Shown here piece after piece: positions 44,394 to 52,827 of a stretch of 64,000 nt of DNA (position 1 is its first letter; every line of letters begins with the position of its first letter). Both the position numbers and the translations under genes were made by a program. Below the pieces are notes generated by a model. The model searched no databases. It saw only the letters and a list, made by a program, of their open reading frames with translations, and was not told the DNA's origin. Source of the stretch: Erysipelotrichales bacterium (GTDB lineage Bacteria; Bacillota_I; Bacilli_A; Erysipelotrichales; Erysipelotrichaceae); contig CAJTFG010000002.1 of the NCBI GenBank assembly GCA_910575705.1, positions 186,001-250,000 on the forward strand, read 5' to 3'.

Positions 44394-45587
44394 ATGATGA
44401 AAAAATTAATGATATCGCTGTTATCGCTTTTGGTATGTCTGGGGATGTACATGGCACCGTTACATGCGGAAAGCGAGAAGGAAGAATCAGCGGAAGGTGA
44501 AGAGACTGCTGTTGAATTGGCAAAAAACGCAAAGGCCGCGTATTTGATGGAATATAGCAGCGGAAAAGTGATTTATGCCCATAATGAAACAGAAAAGCTA
44601 TATCCTGCATCCATGACGAAGATGATGGGGCTTTTACTTATCTATGAATCGCTGAATAACGGGAAGATCACTTGGGATGATGTTGTGACGGCAAGCGAAC
44701 ATGCATCGAGCATGGGCGGCAGTCAGATTTTTTTGGAACCCAATGAGACGATGACCGTACGGGATCTGGTAAAGGCGATCAGCATTGCTTCTGCCAATGA
44801 TGCGATGGTCGCTATGGCGGAGAAGGTAGGAGGAACGCATGAAGGCTTTGTCGACATGATGAATAAAAAAGCCAAGGAATTGGGATTGGAAAATACGCAT
44901 TTTGTCAATGCGACCGGACTTCATGATCCTGAACATTATTCTTGTGCCAAAGATATGGGGATTATCGCGCAAGAGCTCATCCGTGTCGGCGATCAGGATC
45001 TGCTGGATATTACCGGTACCTACGATGCGTACATTCGGGAAGACAGCGATCATAAATTCTGGCTGGTAAACACGAATAAGCTTTTAAAGCAGTATGAAGG
45101 CGTGGATGGCTTGAAGACGGGGTTTACTCAGGAAGCGATGTCGTGTATTACCGTTACGGCAAAACGCGATAATCTGCGTCTGATTGCCGTGGTTATGGGA
45201 GAACCGAGCAGTAAGGTGCGCAATGAGGAGATCAAGCAGATGTTGGATTACGGGTATTCTATTTATGCGCAGGATACCCTTATGCCGGCAGGGACGGTAT
45301 TGGAAGAGCGTTTGTTTGAGAACGGAAAACCGAACAAAGCGAATTTGGTCACTACCGAGGATCTGATGTATGTATATGAAAAAGGGAAGCAGACGACAGA
45401 GTCCTCACGGGATATCGTCATAACGAAAAAAGAACTGCCGTATACGGCAGGAGAAGTGATCGGTACAGTGACGGTCACGATGAGCGACGGCTTTGTCATT
45501 ACTTCGGATATTACCGTGGATACGGACATTCAGCCATTGGAATATTTGGATATTTTTATGAAGGCATTTCAGGATTTCTTCTTATGA
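44394..45587 (+). CDS. dacF: D-alanyl-D-alanine carboxypeptidase (DacF-like)
   Basis: This low-molecular-weight penicillin-binding protein trims the terminal D-Ala of peptidoglycan stems outside the membrane. The 397-residue protein has a signal peptide (residues 1-25), SxxK at S73-K76 (PASMTKM), SxN in SAND and KTG in LKTGFTQ, then the PBP5_C beta domain and a C-terminal amphipathic helix (FMKAFQDFFL). Its place just before spoIIA matches B. subtilis dacF, which acts in the forespore. The start may be the second Met at 44397. A terminator separates it from spoIIAA. Confidence 0.93.
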   Translation: MMKKLMISLLSLLVCLGMYMAPLHAESEKEESAEGEETAVELAKNAKAAYLMEYSSGKVIYAHNETEKLYPASMTKMMGLLLIYESLNNGKITWDDVVTASEHASSMGGSQIFLEPNETMTVRDLVKAISIASANDAMVAMAEKVGGTHEGFVDMMNKKAKELGLENTHFVNATGLHDPEHYSCAKDMGIIAQELIRVGDQDLLDITGTYDAYIREDSDHKFWLVNTNKLLKQYEGVDGLKTGFTQEAMSCITVTAKRDNLRLIAVVMGEPSSKVRNEEIKQMLDYGYSIYAQDTLMPAGTVLEERLFENGKPNKANLVTTEDLMYVYEKGKQTTESSRDIVITKKELPYTAGEVIGTVTVTMSDGFVITSDITVDTDIQPLEYLDIFMKAFQDFFL

Positions 45588-45617
45588 AACAATGCAGCAG
45601 GTATGCATTGTTTTTTT
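45588..45617 (+). terminator. Terminator after dacF
   Basis: AACAATGC (45588-45595) pairs with GCATTGTT (45605-45612), then a T-run to 45617. Confidence 0.8.
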
Positions 45618-45643
45618 GTCGTATTTCTTCTAGCTTTGTCGAT
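45615..45643 (+). promoter_or_regulatory. Two candidate Spo0A boxes before spoIIAA
   Basis: TTTGTCGTA (45615-45623) and TTTGTCGAT (45635-45643) match the Spo0A box TTTGTCGAA at 7 and 8 of 9 positions. They have the same orientation, exactly 20 bases apart, 55-83 bases before the spoIIAA start. In Bacillus the spoIIA operon is activated by phosphorylated Spo0A. The first box shares its T's with the dacF terminator. Confidence 0.5.
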
Positions 45644-45697
45644 TATCCACAAAGGGTAAATGAATCGTGATACGATACACGGCGGAGGGATGTAAAC

Positions 45698-46015
45698 ATG
45701 AAACACCAACTAGTGGATGGCGTACTGTATTTTTATTTTTATGGTGATCTGGATAATCTGACAGTATGCAATCTGAAGCAGATATGCATTGATCTGATTG
45801 AAAAATATCAGCCAAAGACCGTGAAGCTCGATTTTGAAGAAGTCACCTTTGTGGATAGTACGGGGATCGGCTTTGTATTGGCAAGATATAAACAGCTGTT
45901 GAAGATGCACAGTGAATTGATCATTTGTAATTTATCGAAACAGAACATGGCGCTGTTTCGTATGTCTGGGATTTTTCAAATCATGAAGTATGAAAGAAAT
46001 GGGGTAAAACTATGA
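45698..46015 (+). CDS. spoIIAA: Anti-anti-sigma factor SpoIIAA
   Basis: This 105-residue STAS protein, when dephosphorylated, binds SpoIIAB and frees sigma F in the forespore. The phosphorylatable serine is S54 in FVDSTGIGFV. GGAGGG precedes the ATG. It overlaps spoIIAB by four bases and leads the spoIIAA-spoIIAB-sigF operon. Confidence 0.95.
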   Translation: MKHQLVDGVLYFYFYGDLDNLTVCNLKQICIDLIEKYQPKTVKLDFEEVTFVDSTGIGFVLARYKQLLKMHSELIICNLSKQNMALFRMSGIFQIMKYERNGVKL

Positions 46016-46449
46016 ATGAAATGACACTTATATTTAAAAGCTGTCTGGAAAATGAAGCATTTGCCAGAACGAGTGCGACTGCATTTCTGATGCCTTTGAA
46101 TCCCAATGTAGAGGAGCTTATGGAGATCAAAACGATATTAGCAGAAGCCGTTGTCAATTGCATGATCCATGGCTATGAGGGAAGTGAAGACGGAAATATT
46201 ACGGTACATATACGTTACGAAGGCAATGTGGTAGATATATGTGTGCGTGATGAAGGATGCGGGATTGAAGATATCGATCTTGCGATGCAGCCTTTGTATA
46301 CGACCAAAGAACATCTGGAGCGTTCTGGTATGGGAATGACGATCATGGCAACGTTTGCGGATGAATTTCATGTGACCTCAACGCCGGGAAAAGGAACAGC
46401 GATATCCATTAAGAAAATATTACATGACACTCACGAAGACAGCAGATAA
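46012..46449 (+). CDS. spoIIAB: Anti-sigma F factor / kinase SpoIIAB
   Basis: This 145-residue GHKL-type serine kinase binds sigma F and phosphorylates SpoIIAA. The ATP-binding boxes are visible: N box EAVVNCMIHGY, G1 VRDEGCGIED and G2 ERSGMGMTIM. It overlaps spoIIAA at its start and sigF at its end (26 bases), as expected for a stoichiometric switch. Confidence 0.95.
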   Translation: MNEMTLIFKSCLENEAFARTSATAFLMPLNPNVEELMEIKTILAEAVVNCMIHGYEGSEDGNITVHIRYEGNVVDICVRDEGCGIEDIDLAMQPLYTTKEHLERSGMGMTIMATFADEFHVTSTPGKGTAISIKKILHDTHEDSR

Positions 46450-47152
46450 CGAAGATCTGATTGCGGCGATTCAGGGAGGAGATATGCATGCCAAGGAGAT
46501 CTTTGTGGAAAAGAATTCTCCGCTTATCTATTCCATTATAAAACGGTTTTCAAAAAACAGGGTATCGATGGATGATCTGTATCAGATCGGCTGTGTAGGG
46601 CTTATGAAAGCATTAAATAATTTTGATCTGAAGTATCAGGTAAAGTTTTCCACGTATGCCGTACCGATCATCATGGGAGAGATCAAACGATTTTTCCGTG
46701 ATGATGGCAGTATGCGTGTATCACGTTCCTTAAAAGAAGGATATTTGAGTATGTGTAAATGCAGGGATGAACTGATGCAGAAGTTGGATCACGAACCTAC
46801 TTTTCAAGAGATTGCAAAGGCCATGTCCTTAGAAGTGGGGGATGTGATCCTCGCTTTCGAAGCTAATCAGTTCATTTATTCTCTGGATGAGCCGATCTAT
46901 GAAAACGACGGTTCTCCGATCCATTTAGAGGATAAAGTCCCTAGCAAGGCGCAGGATGTTGTGATGAAGTTGTCTTTGGATGCAGAGATACAGAAGCTGG
47001 AACAGCGGGAGCGCTTGCTGCTTCATTATCGCTATGAGTGCAGCATGAAGCAGGATGAGATTGCCAAGCGGATGGGAATATCACAGGTTCAGGTATCACG
47101 GCTGGAAAAAAGGATATTGGAAAAGCTGAAGCATCGTCTGATAAACACTTAG
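46424..47152 (+). CDS. sigF: Sporulation sigma factor SigF (SpoIIAC)
   Basis: This is the forespore-specific sigma factor. The 242-residue protein has region 2 (DDLYQIGCVGLMKALNNF, STYAVPIIMGEIKRF), region 3 and region 4 (KQDEIAKRMGISQVQVSRLE). ATG 46424 lies inside spoIIAB with a weak ribosome site; a strong GGGAGGAGAT precedes an internal ATG at 46484, but that start would remove the beginning of region 2. A terminator follows. Presence of sigF with sigK shows a sporulation programme. Confidence 0.95.
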   Translation: MTLTKTADNEDLIAAIQGGDMHAKEIFVEKNSPLIYSIIKRFSKNRVSMDDLYQIGCVGLMKALNNFDLKYQVKFSTYAVPIIMGEIKRFFRDDGSMRVSRSLKEGYLSMCKCRDELMQKLDHEPTFQEIAKAMSLEVGDVILAFEANQFIYSLDEPIYENDGSPIHLEDKVPSKAQDVVMKLSLDAEIQKLEQRERLLLHYRYECSMKQDEIAKRMGISQVQVSRLEKRILEKLKHRLINT

Positions 47153-47176
47153 ATACGATTTTCTAAGTGTTTTTTT
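47143..47176 (+). terminator. Terminator after sigF
   Basis: AAACACTTA (47143-47151) pairs with TAAGTGTTT (47164-47172), then a T-run. The stem starts within the last codons of sigF. Confidence 0.8.
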
Positions 47177-47329
47177 GACAGATGTATGTGATTTTTATGT
47201 TATCGGCAGTGGATCCCTCGTATTTTACGTACTTTTGTATAACTTCGTATACTCATCATGTACATATTTTGATATAATATAACTGCATGATTTATAGATT
47301 ATATTTTTTATTTAGAAGGGATTGACTGT

Positions 47330-47962
47330 ATGGCATTAGAGAATTTATATGCGTTGAATCCATCTGAGATTGCGCTGATTTATAAAGATCTGGCTGAGAA
47401 TTTCTATGATGATGAACTGTATGCTACCGTTTTTCCGGATGAGGAATACCGCATGCAGGCACTGGAAATCTTCTTTAAAGAATACATACGCGGTATGATG
47501 CCGTATTGTACCTTTTATGCAGACAGCGCACAGCGCATTTCGGTAATGGTGGTATTTGATTCGCGCAAGTGTCAGCAATTTTCTTATATGAGGCGGATGG
47601 CAGGAATGAATCTGCGCATGACAAAGCTATTTAATGCGGATCCCGCAGCATTATTCAGAGCGATAAAATATTGGGATATGTTCACGAGCAGATGGACACG
47701 GAATTTTGTGAATAAGGATTACTTTCATTTAGATCTTTTGTATACAAAGAAGAATTTTCGAATGCAGGGATTGGCCAGCAAGATGCTCATTGAACTGATT
47801 CGAGATGCACAGCATCTGGAAATGGATGTTACGATGGAAACGCATGCTAAGGATAATCTGATGTATTATCAGCAGTTCGGCTTTGTCCTCATGAATACGA
47901 TCTCGCTTACGGATATTAACTTGAAGCAGTATTGCCTGATGATACGCAATGACAGGAAGTGA
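47330..47962 (+). CDS. GNAT family acetyltransferase
   Basis: This 210-residue protein has a C-terminal GNAT fold: HLDLLYTKKNFRMQGLASKMLIEL is the acetyl-CoA loop (RxxGxA form, about 136-159) and NLMYYQQFGFVL is the family's last motif. The substrate is unknown. AGAAGGGATTG precedes the ATG. The unrecognised gene at 47967 starts four bases after its stop, so the two are likely one operon. Confidence 0.82.
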   Translation: MALENLYALNPSEIALIYKDLAENFYDDELYATVFPDEEYRMQALEIFFKEYIRGMMPYCTFYADSAQRISVMVVFDSRKCQQFSYMRRMAGMNLRMTKLFNADPAALFRAIKYWDMFTSRWTRNFVNKDYFHLDLLYTKKNFRMQGLASKMLIELIRDAQHLEMDVTMETHAKDNLMYYQQFGFVLMNTISLTDINLKQYCLMIRNDRK

Positions 47963-47966
47963 TTAT

Positions 47967-49016
47967 ATGGAGCTGAGAGAGCGCATTCAAGATTTTTGGA
48001 CGTACTTTACGATTATTCAACGGGATCTCGAAAACGATCTTTTGCATCATGATGAGGAGTGTCTTCGGCAGCATCTCAAAGAGTGCAATGAGAGGGTCGC
48101 GGCTATCAGCGGCGGCAGCATAGAATTTGAAGAGGCAGATGGCTTTTTTGAAATGACGCTTCCTGCTTACGGCAATAGAAGCATACAGTATATACATGCG
48201 CTTATGAAAAAAGATGCGCCGAAAGAACTGCTGGATCGCTGGATCATCAACGCGTATCGCCCGCCGTTAAGTGAAAAGGCGTTTCACAGTATGTTTGAAG
48301 TAGATCAGAAAACGTATCAGGGAAGTGATTTTAAGATTTACTATGAGATTGATGATGTGAATCGGATGATCGCCATTCAGGTTTACTGCAAAGGTCTGGT
48401 AGGACTTGATCCCAAACGGCAGCTGTCTATTGTGCGCACGATGCTGGAACTGTTTATCGGGGAACTGGAAGTTGAGGCTAGGATTTCTTCGATCACGGTG
48501 CTGCAGGAGGAATTGGACGTGTCGGATGTTTGTCTTCTTCCTAATTTTTATGAAGATATATGTGATATCATCATTGATCGCGAATGGATCGAGTATCATG
48601 ATCCTACCGCTATTTATATGGCATATAAGATCGATGAAAAGATTTCTTTTGAAGGACTGCGCAAAGATATGAAGATGATCGTAACGACATTTCCTCAGTT
48701 ACAGGAGGAACTGTTGAATAAGGAAGAGGCCATCTGCCGGGATATGAAGCAAAGGGGTGGAGAATACGGCTATTTATATTTTGCGAATGCCGGCGTATCC
48801 GAAAAGAGTGCACTTGTGCGCCAGCAATTAGAAAAAGAAGTGCATAATCTTTTGTATCCGATATCTATTGCAAGGACGATCGGCGGTGCCAGCGGTACTC
48901 AATATTCCTACATCGACCTTTTGATCTTCGATCGTAAAGCTTTTCAGAATGCATTTGAAAAAATACGCGATCGTCTTTCGTTTGATATTTATTACAAGCC
49001 GTTTATAATGGATTGA
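47967..49016 (+). CDS. Uncharacterised soluble protein, 349 residues
   Basis: I do not recognise this protein. It has no signal peptide or membrane helix. Residues 1-70 are helical and acidic; a region at about 50-62 (IEFEEADGFFEMTLPA) and the end (YSYIDLLIFDRKAFQNAF) look like strands of a compact alpha/beta fold. A run of acidic residues, several tyrosines and a C-terminal GGASGTQYSYIDLL stand out, but no catalytic motif is evident. Translation is probably coupled to the GNAT gene four bases upstream (AGGAAGTGATT before ATG). The real start is 47967, not the earlier in-frame ATG within the GNAT gene. Confidence 0.75.
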   Translation: MELRERIQDFWTYFTIIQRDLENDLLHHDEECLRQHLKECNERVAAISGGSIEFEEADGFFEMTLPAYGNRSIQYIHALMKKDAPKELLDRWIINAYRPPLSEKAFHSMFEVDQKTYQGSDFKIYYEIDDVNRMIAIQVYCKGLVGLDPKRQLSIVRTMLELFIGELEVEARISSITVLQEELDVSDVCLLPNFYEDICDIIIDREWIEYHDPTAIYMAYKIDEKISFEGLRKDMKMIVTTFPQLQEELLNKEEAICRDMKQRGGEYGYLYFANAGVSEKSALVRQQLEKEVHNLLYPISIARTIGGASGTQYSYIDLLIFDRKAFQNAFEKIRDRLSFDIYYKPFIMD

Positions 49017-49041
49017 AAAACCAGAGCACTGCTCTGGTTTT
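49017..49041. terminator. Bidirectional terminator before the phosphonate operon end
   Basis: CCAGAGC (49021-49027) pairs with GCTCTGG (49031-49037), flanked by AAAA and TTTT. It serves both the plus-strand gene and the minus-strand pepM. Confidence 0.75.
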
Positions 49042-49049
49042 CGTATATT

Positions 49050-50348
49050 TTATTCAATCTCGTCAATCAGCGTAATAATATCTTTGATGGACATCAACGC
49101 ATGATCTGCTTCTTTTGCGCGATGATGCTTTAAGATGCTGACGGCAGTTTTCTGCATGGCCGGGAATGCGCTTCTCGTAAGCTGATTGGCATATATGACA
49201 ATGTTGATGCCATGCTGTGCGAGTTCCTCTTCTTTTACGCTATTGAAAGAGGTAGGTACGACAACGATTGGTGTCGTTTCGTTTTGTTTGCGGAAAGCAT
49301 CACAAAATGCAAAGATCTCTTCGGGATCCTTTTTTCGTGAGTGTATCATGATACCGTCGGCACCGGCGCTTACATAAGCGTGCGCTCTTGTCAGTGCATC
49401 TTCCATACCCTTTTCTAAAATCAAACTTTCGATGCGAGCGATGATCATGAAATCCTCACTTCTCTGTGCCCGTTTTCCCGCTTGTATTTTAGCACAGAAG
49501 TTTTCGATGGAATCCTGGGTTTGCACGACCTCGTTTCCAAACAGCGAATTCTTTTTCAGTCCGGTTTTATCTTCGATGATAACAGCACTTACTCCCATGC
49601 GTTCCAAGGTACGCACATTATAGACGAAATGTTCCACCAGACCACCGGTATCTCCATCTAAAATAATCGGTTTGGTAGATACGTCCATGACATCGTCGAT
49701 CGTACGCAAGCGAGAAGACATATCTACTAGTTCGATATCGGGTTTTCCTTTAGCGGTGGAATCACACAGAGAACTGATCCACATCGCATCATATTGATCC
49801 AGTTCCTCGTGATCTTGTACGATGGTTTTTTCTGCGATCAGAGCCGTCAATCCGCTGTGAACTTCCAGAGCCTTGACGATCGGGCGCAGACGCAGAAGTT
49901 CTTTTAATCGCTTTCTGCGGAATTCCGGCATAGCCAGTTTTTCGCGCATCACCCGATCGATCTTACGCACTTCTTCATTTACGGTATAAGGAACTTCCAG
50001 CAGTTCACCGTTCCATTCCCGCAGTGTAGCTATGACGTTTTCACGGATGCCGGATTGTTCGTTATGCTGCCAATTATCACCGTGAATGACGTAATCCGGT
50101 TTTAGCTTTCTTAATATCTTTTCATAAGATACGCTGTCTTGGATGACGATCTCATCAGCTTCGGCGATGTTTTGATAAAGTTGATAACGCTTTTCAAAGG
50201 GGATGGTAGGGTAGCGGTCAAAGCGGATCATCGCTTCATCGGTCAAAACACCAATGATCAGATGGCCGTATTTTTTAGCTTCCCGGATGATGTTGTAGTG
50301 TCCTTCATGCAGCACGTCACTGCTGAAGCAAGCATAGATTTTTTTCAT
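49050..50348 (-). CDS. Cytidylyltransferase - phosphoenolpyruvate mutase fusion
   Basis: The 432-residue protein has two domains. Residues 1 to about 140 form a nucleotidyltransferase (HEGH at 14-17, IPFEKRYQLYQN, IHGDNW), like CTP-using TagD/Ect enzymes. Residues 150-432 are PEP mutase, which rearranges PEP to phosphonopyruvate: metal-binding DGDTGG (231-236) and the diagnostic EDKTGLKKNS (259-268), matching EDKX5NS. The order of domains recalls Fom1 of fosfomycin synthesis, whose N-terminal domain adds CMP to a phosphonate. It is the last gene of the phnW-ppd-pepM operon, starting one base after ppd. No phosphonate transferase is next to it. Confidence 0.9.
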   Translation of the reverse strand: MKKIYACFSSDVLHEGHYNIIREAKKYGHLIIGVLTDEAMIRFDRYPTIPFEKRYQLYQNIAEADEIVIQDSVSYEKILRKLKPDYVIHGDNWQHNEQSGIRENVIATLREWNGELLEVPYTVNEEVRKIDRVMREKLAMPEFRRKRLKELLRLRPIVKALEVHSGLTALIAEKTIVQDHEELDQYDAMWISSLCDSTAKGKPDIELVDMSSRLRTIDDVMDVSTKPIILDGDTGGLVEHFVYNVRTLERMGVSAVIIEDKTGLKKNSLFGNEVVQTQDSIENFCAKIQAGKRAQRSEDFMIIARIESLILEKGMEDALTRAHAYVSAGADGIMIHSRKKDPEEIFAFCDAFRKQNETTPIVVVPTSFNSVKEEELAQHGINIVIYANQLTRSAFPAMQKTAVSILKHHRAKEADHALMSIKDIITLIDEIE

Positions 50349-50349
50349 T

Positions 50350-51474
50350 TTACAGTACCTCGTTTCGTTTCATGAATTGCAGTTTGTTGTCTGTCGGTGT
50401 TTCTTTTGGTCTGCCGAGATCGCTGCGTGAGCACATGCTGACCAAAACTTCGATCATGCACGGCTTCGGCAGTTTATCTAGTCGTTGCAGCAAGTTTTTG
50501 AATCCTGCTTCTTCTCGTATCGTTTCCGCATATTGATATCCGCAGCTTCGTGCGACATCTGCGATCGAAAGCTCGCAGGCACTCGTCGGCATGCCGCCGA
50601 CGGATTCGTGAGCACCGTTGTTTAAAACGATATGCACAAAGTTTTTTAGCTGCTGTTGCGCGATAAAGGCAAGGGACCCCATATGCATCAAAGCAGCGCC
50701 GTCACCGTCAAGACAGATGATTCGTTGTTCAGGAAAGCTGTGAGCCATTCCTGCTGCGATCATGGAGGCGTGTCCCATGGAACCTACGGTTAAGAATGCT
50801 TGATCGTGACATCCCTTTATGCTGTCCAGCTGTTCATATAGCTCCCGAGATATTTTTCCGGTAGTGGAAACGAGAACATCCTCTTTGCGTACTTCTTCTG
50901 CCAGTACGCGTATAGCGCTTTCTCTGATGAAGGTATAGCTGTTTTGATAGTCATAGGAAAGGTCGCTTTTGAACGTTCCTTTTTCAATGACAAAGGCAAA
51001 GGATTTTTTCTGTCGAAGATTCGTCATGCACCGTTCCATAAGCATGAGTATCTCTTCTGTATCAGTAGCAGGGGAAAGCACCGCGTGTTCGATTTCCATA
51101 AGATCGAGCTGCGGTAAGGTGATCCTGCCTTGAAAGACATGTTGCGGTTCATCTTTTTCCCCCGGCTTTCCGCGATATCCGATGAGATAGAGCACGGGAA
51201 TTTCATAAACATCCGCATGGGTAAGAGATGCCATTGGATTTATGGCATTGCCTAAACCGCTGTTTTGCATATATACGCATGCCGGCTTTCCGGTGGATAA
51301 ATAATGACCGGCGGCGACACCTACGGCGGCTCCTTCATTGACGGTGCACATATGATGCTTTTTATCCATTTGATTTAGATGTGCGCATAATACGGATAAG
51401 GTGGAATCCGGTACACCGGCGAAGGTATCGATCCCTGCTTTTTTCAGCATTTGTAAAAACTGTTCTACCTGCAT
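50350..51474 (-). CDS. Phosphonopyruvate decarboxylase
   Basis: This is a ThDP-dependent enzyme that converts phosphonopyruvate to phosphonoacetaldehyde and so pulls the unfavourable mutase reaction. The 374-residue protein has the N-terminal FAGVPDSTLS, the catalytic-glutamate region NEGAAVGVAAGHYL, and the ThDP-metal motif GDGAALMHMGSLAFIAQQ followed by NNGAHESVGG. ATG 51474 follows AAAGGAG. It overlaps phnW by ten bases and sits one base from pepM, so the three enzymes are made together. Confidence 0.93.
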   Translation of the reverse strand: MQVEQFLQMLKKAGIDTFAGVPDSTLSVLCAHLNQMDKKHHMCTVNEGAAVGVAAGHYLSTGKPACVYMQNSGLGNAINPMASLTHADVYEIPVLYLIGYRGKPGEKDEPQHVFQGRITLPQLDLMEIEHAVLSPATDTEEILMLMERCMTNLRQKKSFAFVIEKGTFKSDLSYDYQNSYTFIRESAIRVLAEEVRKEDVLVSTTGKISRELYEQLDSIKGCHDQAFLTVGSMGHASMIAAGMAHSFPEQRIICLDGDGAALMHMGSLAFIAQQQLKNFVHIVLNNGAHESVGGMPTSACELSIADVARSCGYQYAETIREEAGFKNLLQRLDKLPKPCMIEVLVSMCSRSDLGRPKETPTDNKLQFMKRNEVL

Positions 51475-52568
51475 GCAGACCACTCCTTTACATAGCTTGC
51501 CGCACAAGCGAGCATAGCGTTGACATCCTCTTGTGTGATTTCACCGATATTACCGATGCGAAAGGCATCATAAGAAGGCAGTTTTCCGCTATATAATAAG
51601 AACCCATGCGCTTTCATATACTCATAGAAATCACAAAAGTCAAAGTGTTCGGGAATCACATAAGTAGTGATGATCACAGATTGTTCCTTTAGCTTTACTA
51701 ATGTTTGGAAGCCGAGCGCTTCCATTTCTTTTTGAATGCTTTTTTGTAAACCGGCATATGTTTGATGACGCTTCTCAATACCTCCGGTATGGATCAGCTC
51801 ATCAATCGCAGTTTCCAAAGCCGCCAGCACTTGCGTAGGAGAGGTGAAGCGGAATGCGCCGTTTTGTTCTTCCATATATCGGTATTGTTCATAGAGATCC
51901 AGAGAGAGACTGCGGCATATGCCTTTACAGGAGCCGATCGTTTCTTTTTTTGCGAAGATGAGCGCGACACCTGGTACTCCGTGAAGGCATTTGTTAGAAC
52001 TGGTGATCAGATAATCGATATCCAATGCTTTGATGGGAATGGGAAAACCTCCGAAACTGCTCATCGCATCGACAATGCTTATTTTTTTATGTTTGTTTAT
52101 GATATTCATGATGCCTTCCAGATCGTTCATGACGCCTGCTGTCGTTTCACAATGGACAAAGGCGACATGCGTGATGTCATGTTTGCAGATATCCTCTTCA
52201 ATTTCGTCCAAGGGAAGAGAGCGGATCATGGAAAAGCTTTTTTTCTCAAAGGGAATATGCGCTTTTTCACAAATCTCCGCCATCCTTTTTCCATAGGCAC
52301 CGTTTTCCAATATGAGAACTTTGCCTGTTGGGGCTATGGTGCTGGATAAAACGCTTTCCACTCCATATGTGCCGCTTCCTTGCAGCAATACGACAGAATG
52401 CGTATATGCATCGGTTTGTCCTAATGTGAGCAATTTCCCGCGTATGGACTGTACCAGATCGTTAAACGCTGTATCTCGGGTTCCGATATCTTTCATCATA
52501 GCCTGTTTTACCGAAGCGCTCGTTGTCAGCGGACCGGGTGTAAATAAAAGCTTTTGATCGTATAACAT
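51465..52568 (-). CDS. phnW: 2-aminoethylphosphonate-pyruvate transaminase
   Basis: This PLP aminotransferase links phosphonoacetaldehyde and alanine to 2-aminoethylphosphonate and pyruvate. In this operon, beside PEP mutase, it should run in the synthetic direction. The 367-residue protein shows LLFTPGPLTTS at the N-terminus, LQGSGTYGVES, and the PLP lysine in ITSSNKCLHGVPG. ATG 52568 follows AAAGGAGGAAAT. It is the first gene of the operon. The catabolic partner phnX is absent, which favours biosynthesis. Confidence 0.93.
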   Translation of the reverse strand: MLYDQKLLFTPGPLTTSASVKQAMMKDIGTRDTAFNDLVQSIRGKLLTLGQTDAYTHSVVLLQGSGTYGVESVLSSTIAPTGKVLILENGAYGKRMAEICEKAHIPFEKKSFSMIRSLPLDEIEEDICKHDITHVAFVHCETTAGVMNDLEGIMNIINKHKKISIVDAMSSFGGFPIPIKALDIDYLITSSNKCLHGVPGVALIFAKKETIGSCKGICRSLSLDLYEQYRYMEEQNGAFRFTSPTQVLAALETAIDELIHTGGIEKRHQTYAGLQKSIQKEMEALGFQTLVKLKEQSVIITTYVIPEHFDFCDFYEYMKAHGFLLYSGKLPSYDAFRIGNIGEITQEDVNAMLACAASYVKEWSACR

Positions 52569-52602
52569 GATATTTCCTCCTTTTATCGTTACGATATATA
52601 AA

Positions 52603-52631
52603 ATAATATAACTAAAATGAACATAATACAA
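52603..52631 (-). promoter_or_regulatory. Putative promoter of the phosphonate operon
   Basis: On the minus strand TTGTAT (52631-52626), 17-base spacer, TATTAT (52608-52603). The AT-rich gap 52569-52827 also holds a 9-base inverted repeat GTTCATATA (52682-52690)/TATATGAAC (52708-52716) that may be an operator for this operon or purC. Confidence 0.5.
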
Positions 52632-52761
52632 TACATTTTATATATTTATTTAATAAAAATTGATATTTTCATAATATTTATGTTCATATATTATTTATTA
52701 TTTTTGTTATATGAACTGCTAGGAGTGGCGGTATCTCATGTCGGATGGAATGAAAAAAATA

Positions 52762-52789
52762 TTTACAATATAGGTGTTTATGCTATAAT
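52762..52789 (+). promoter_or_regulatory. Promoter of purC
   Basis: TTTACA (52762-52767), 16-base spacer, TATAAT (52784-52789), about 35 bases before the purC ATG. Confidence 0.65.
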
Positions 52790-52827
52790 TATTTCGTGAT
52801 TTTGGTAAATTTCATTCGGAGGTAATC

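Noticed and set aside
46484-47152. Shorter sigF start at ATG 46484 with a very strong ribosome site
   Set aside because: It would remove the first helix of region 2 that family members have; the earlier start fits SigF length better, though a second product is possible.
47239-47251. Exact 13-base match to one loxP arm (ATAACTTCGTATA)
   Set aside because: There is no inverted second arm or matching spacer, and no recombinase gene nearby. I treat it as chance.
52738-52773. 11-codon frame (MSDGMKKIFTI) with AGGAG upstream, before purC
   Set aside because: It lies across the purC -35 element and would not be on the purC transcript; no amino-acid bias or hairpin suggests a leader.
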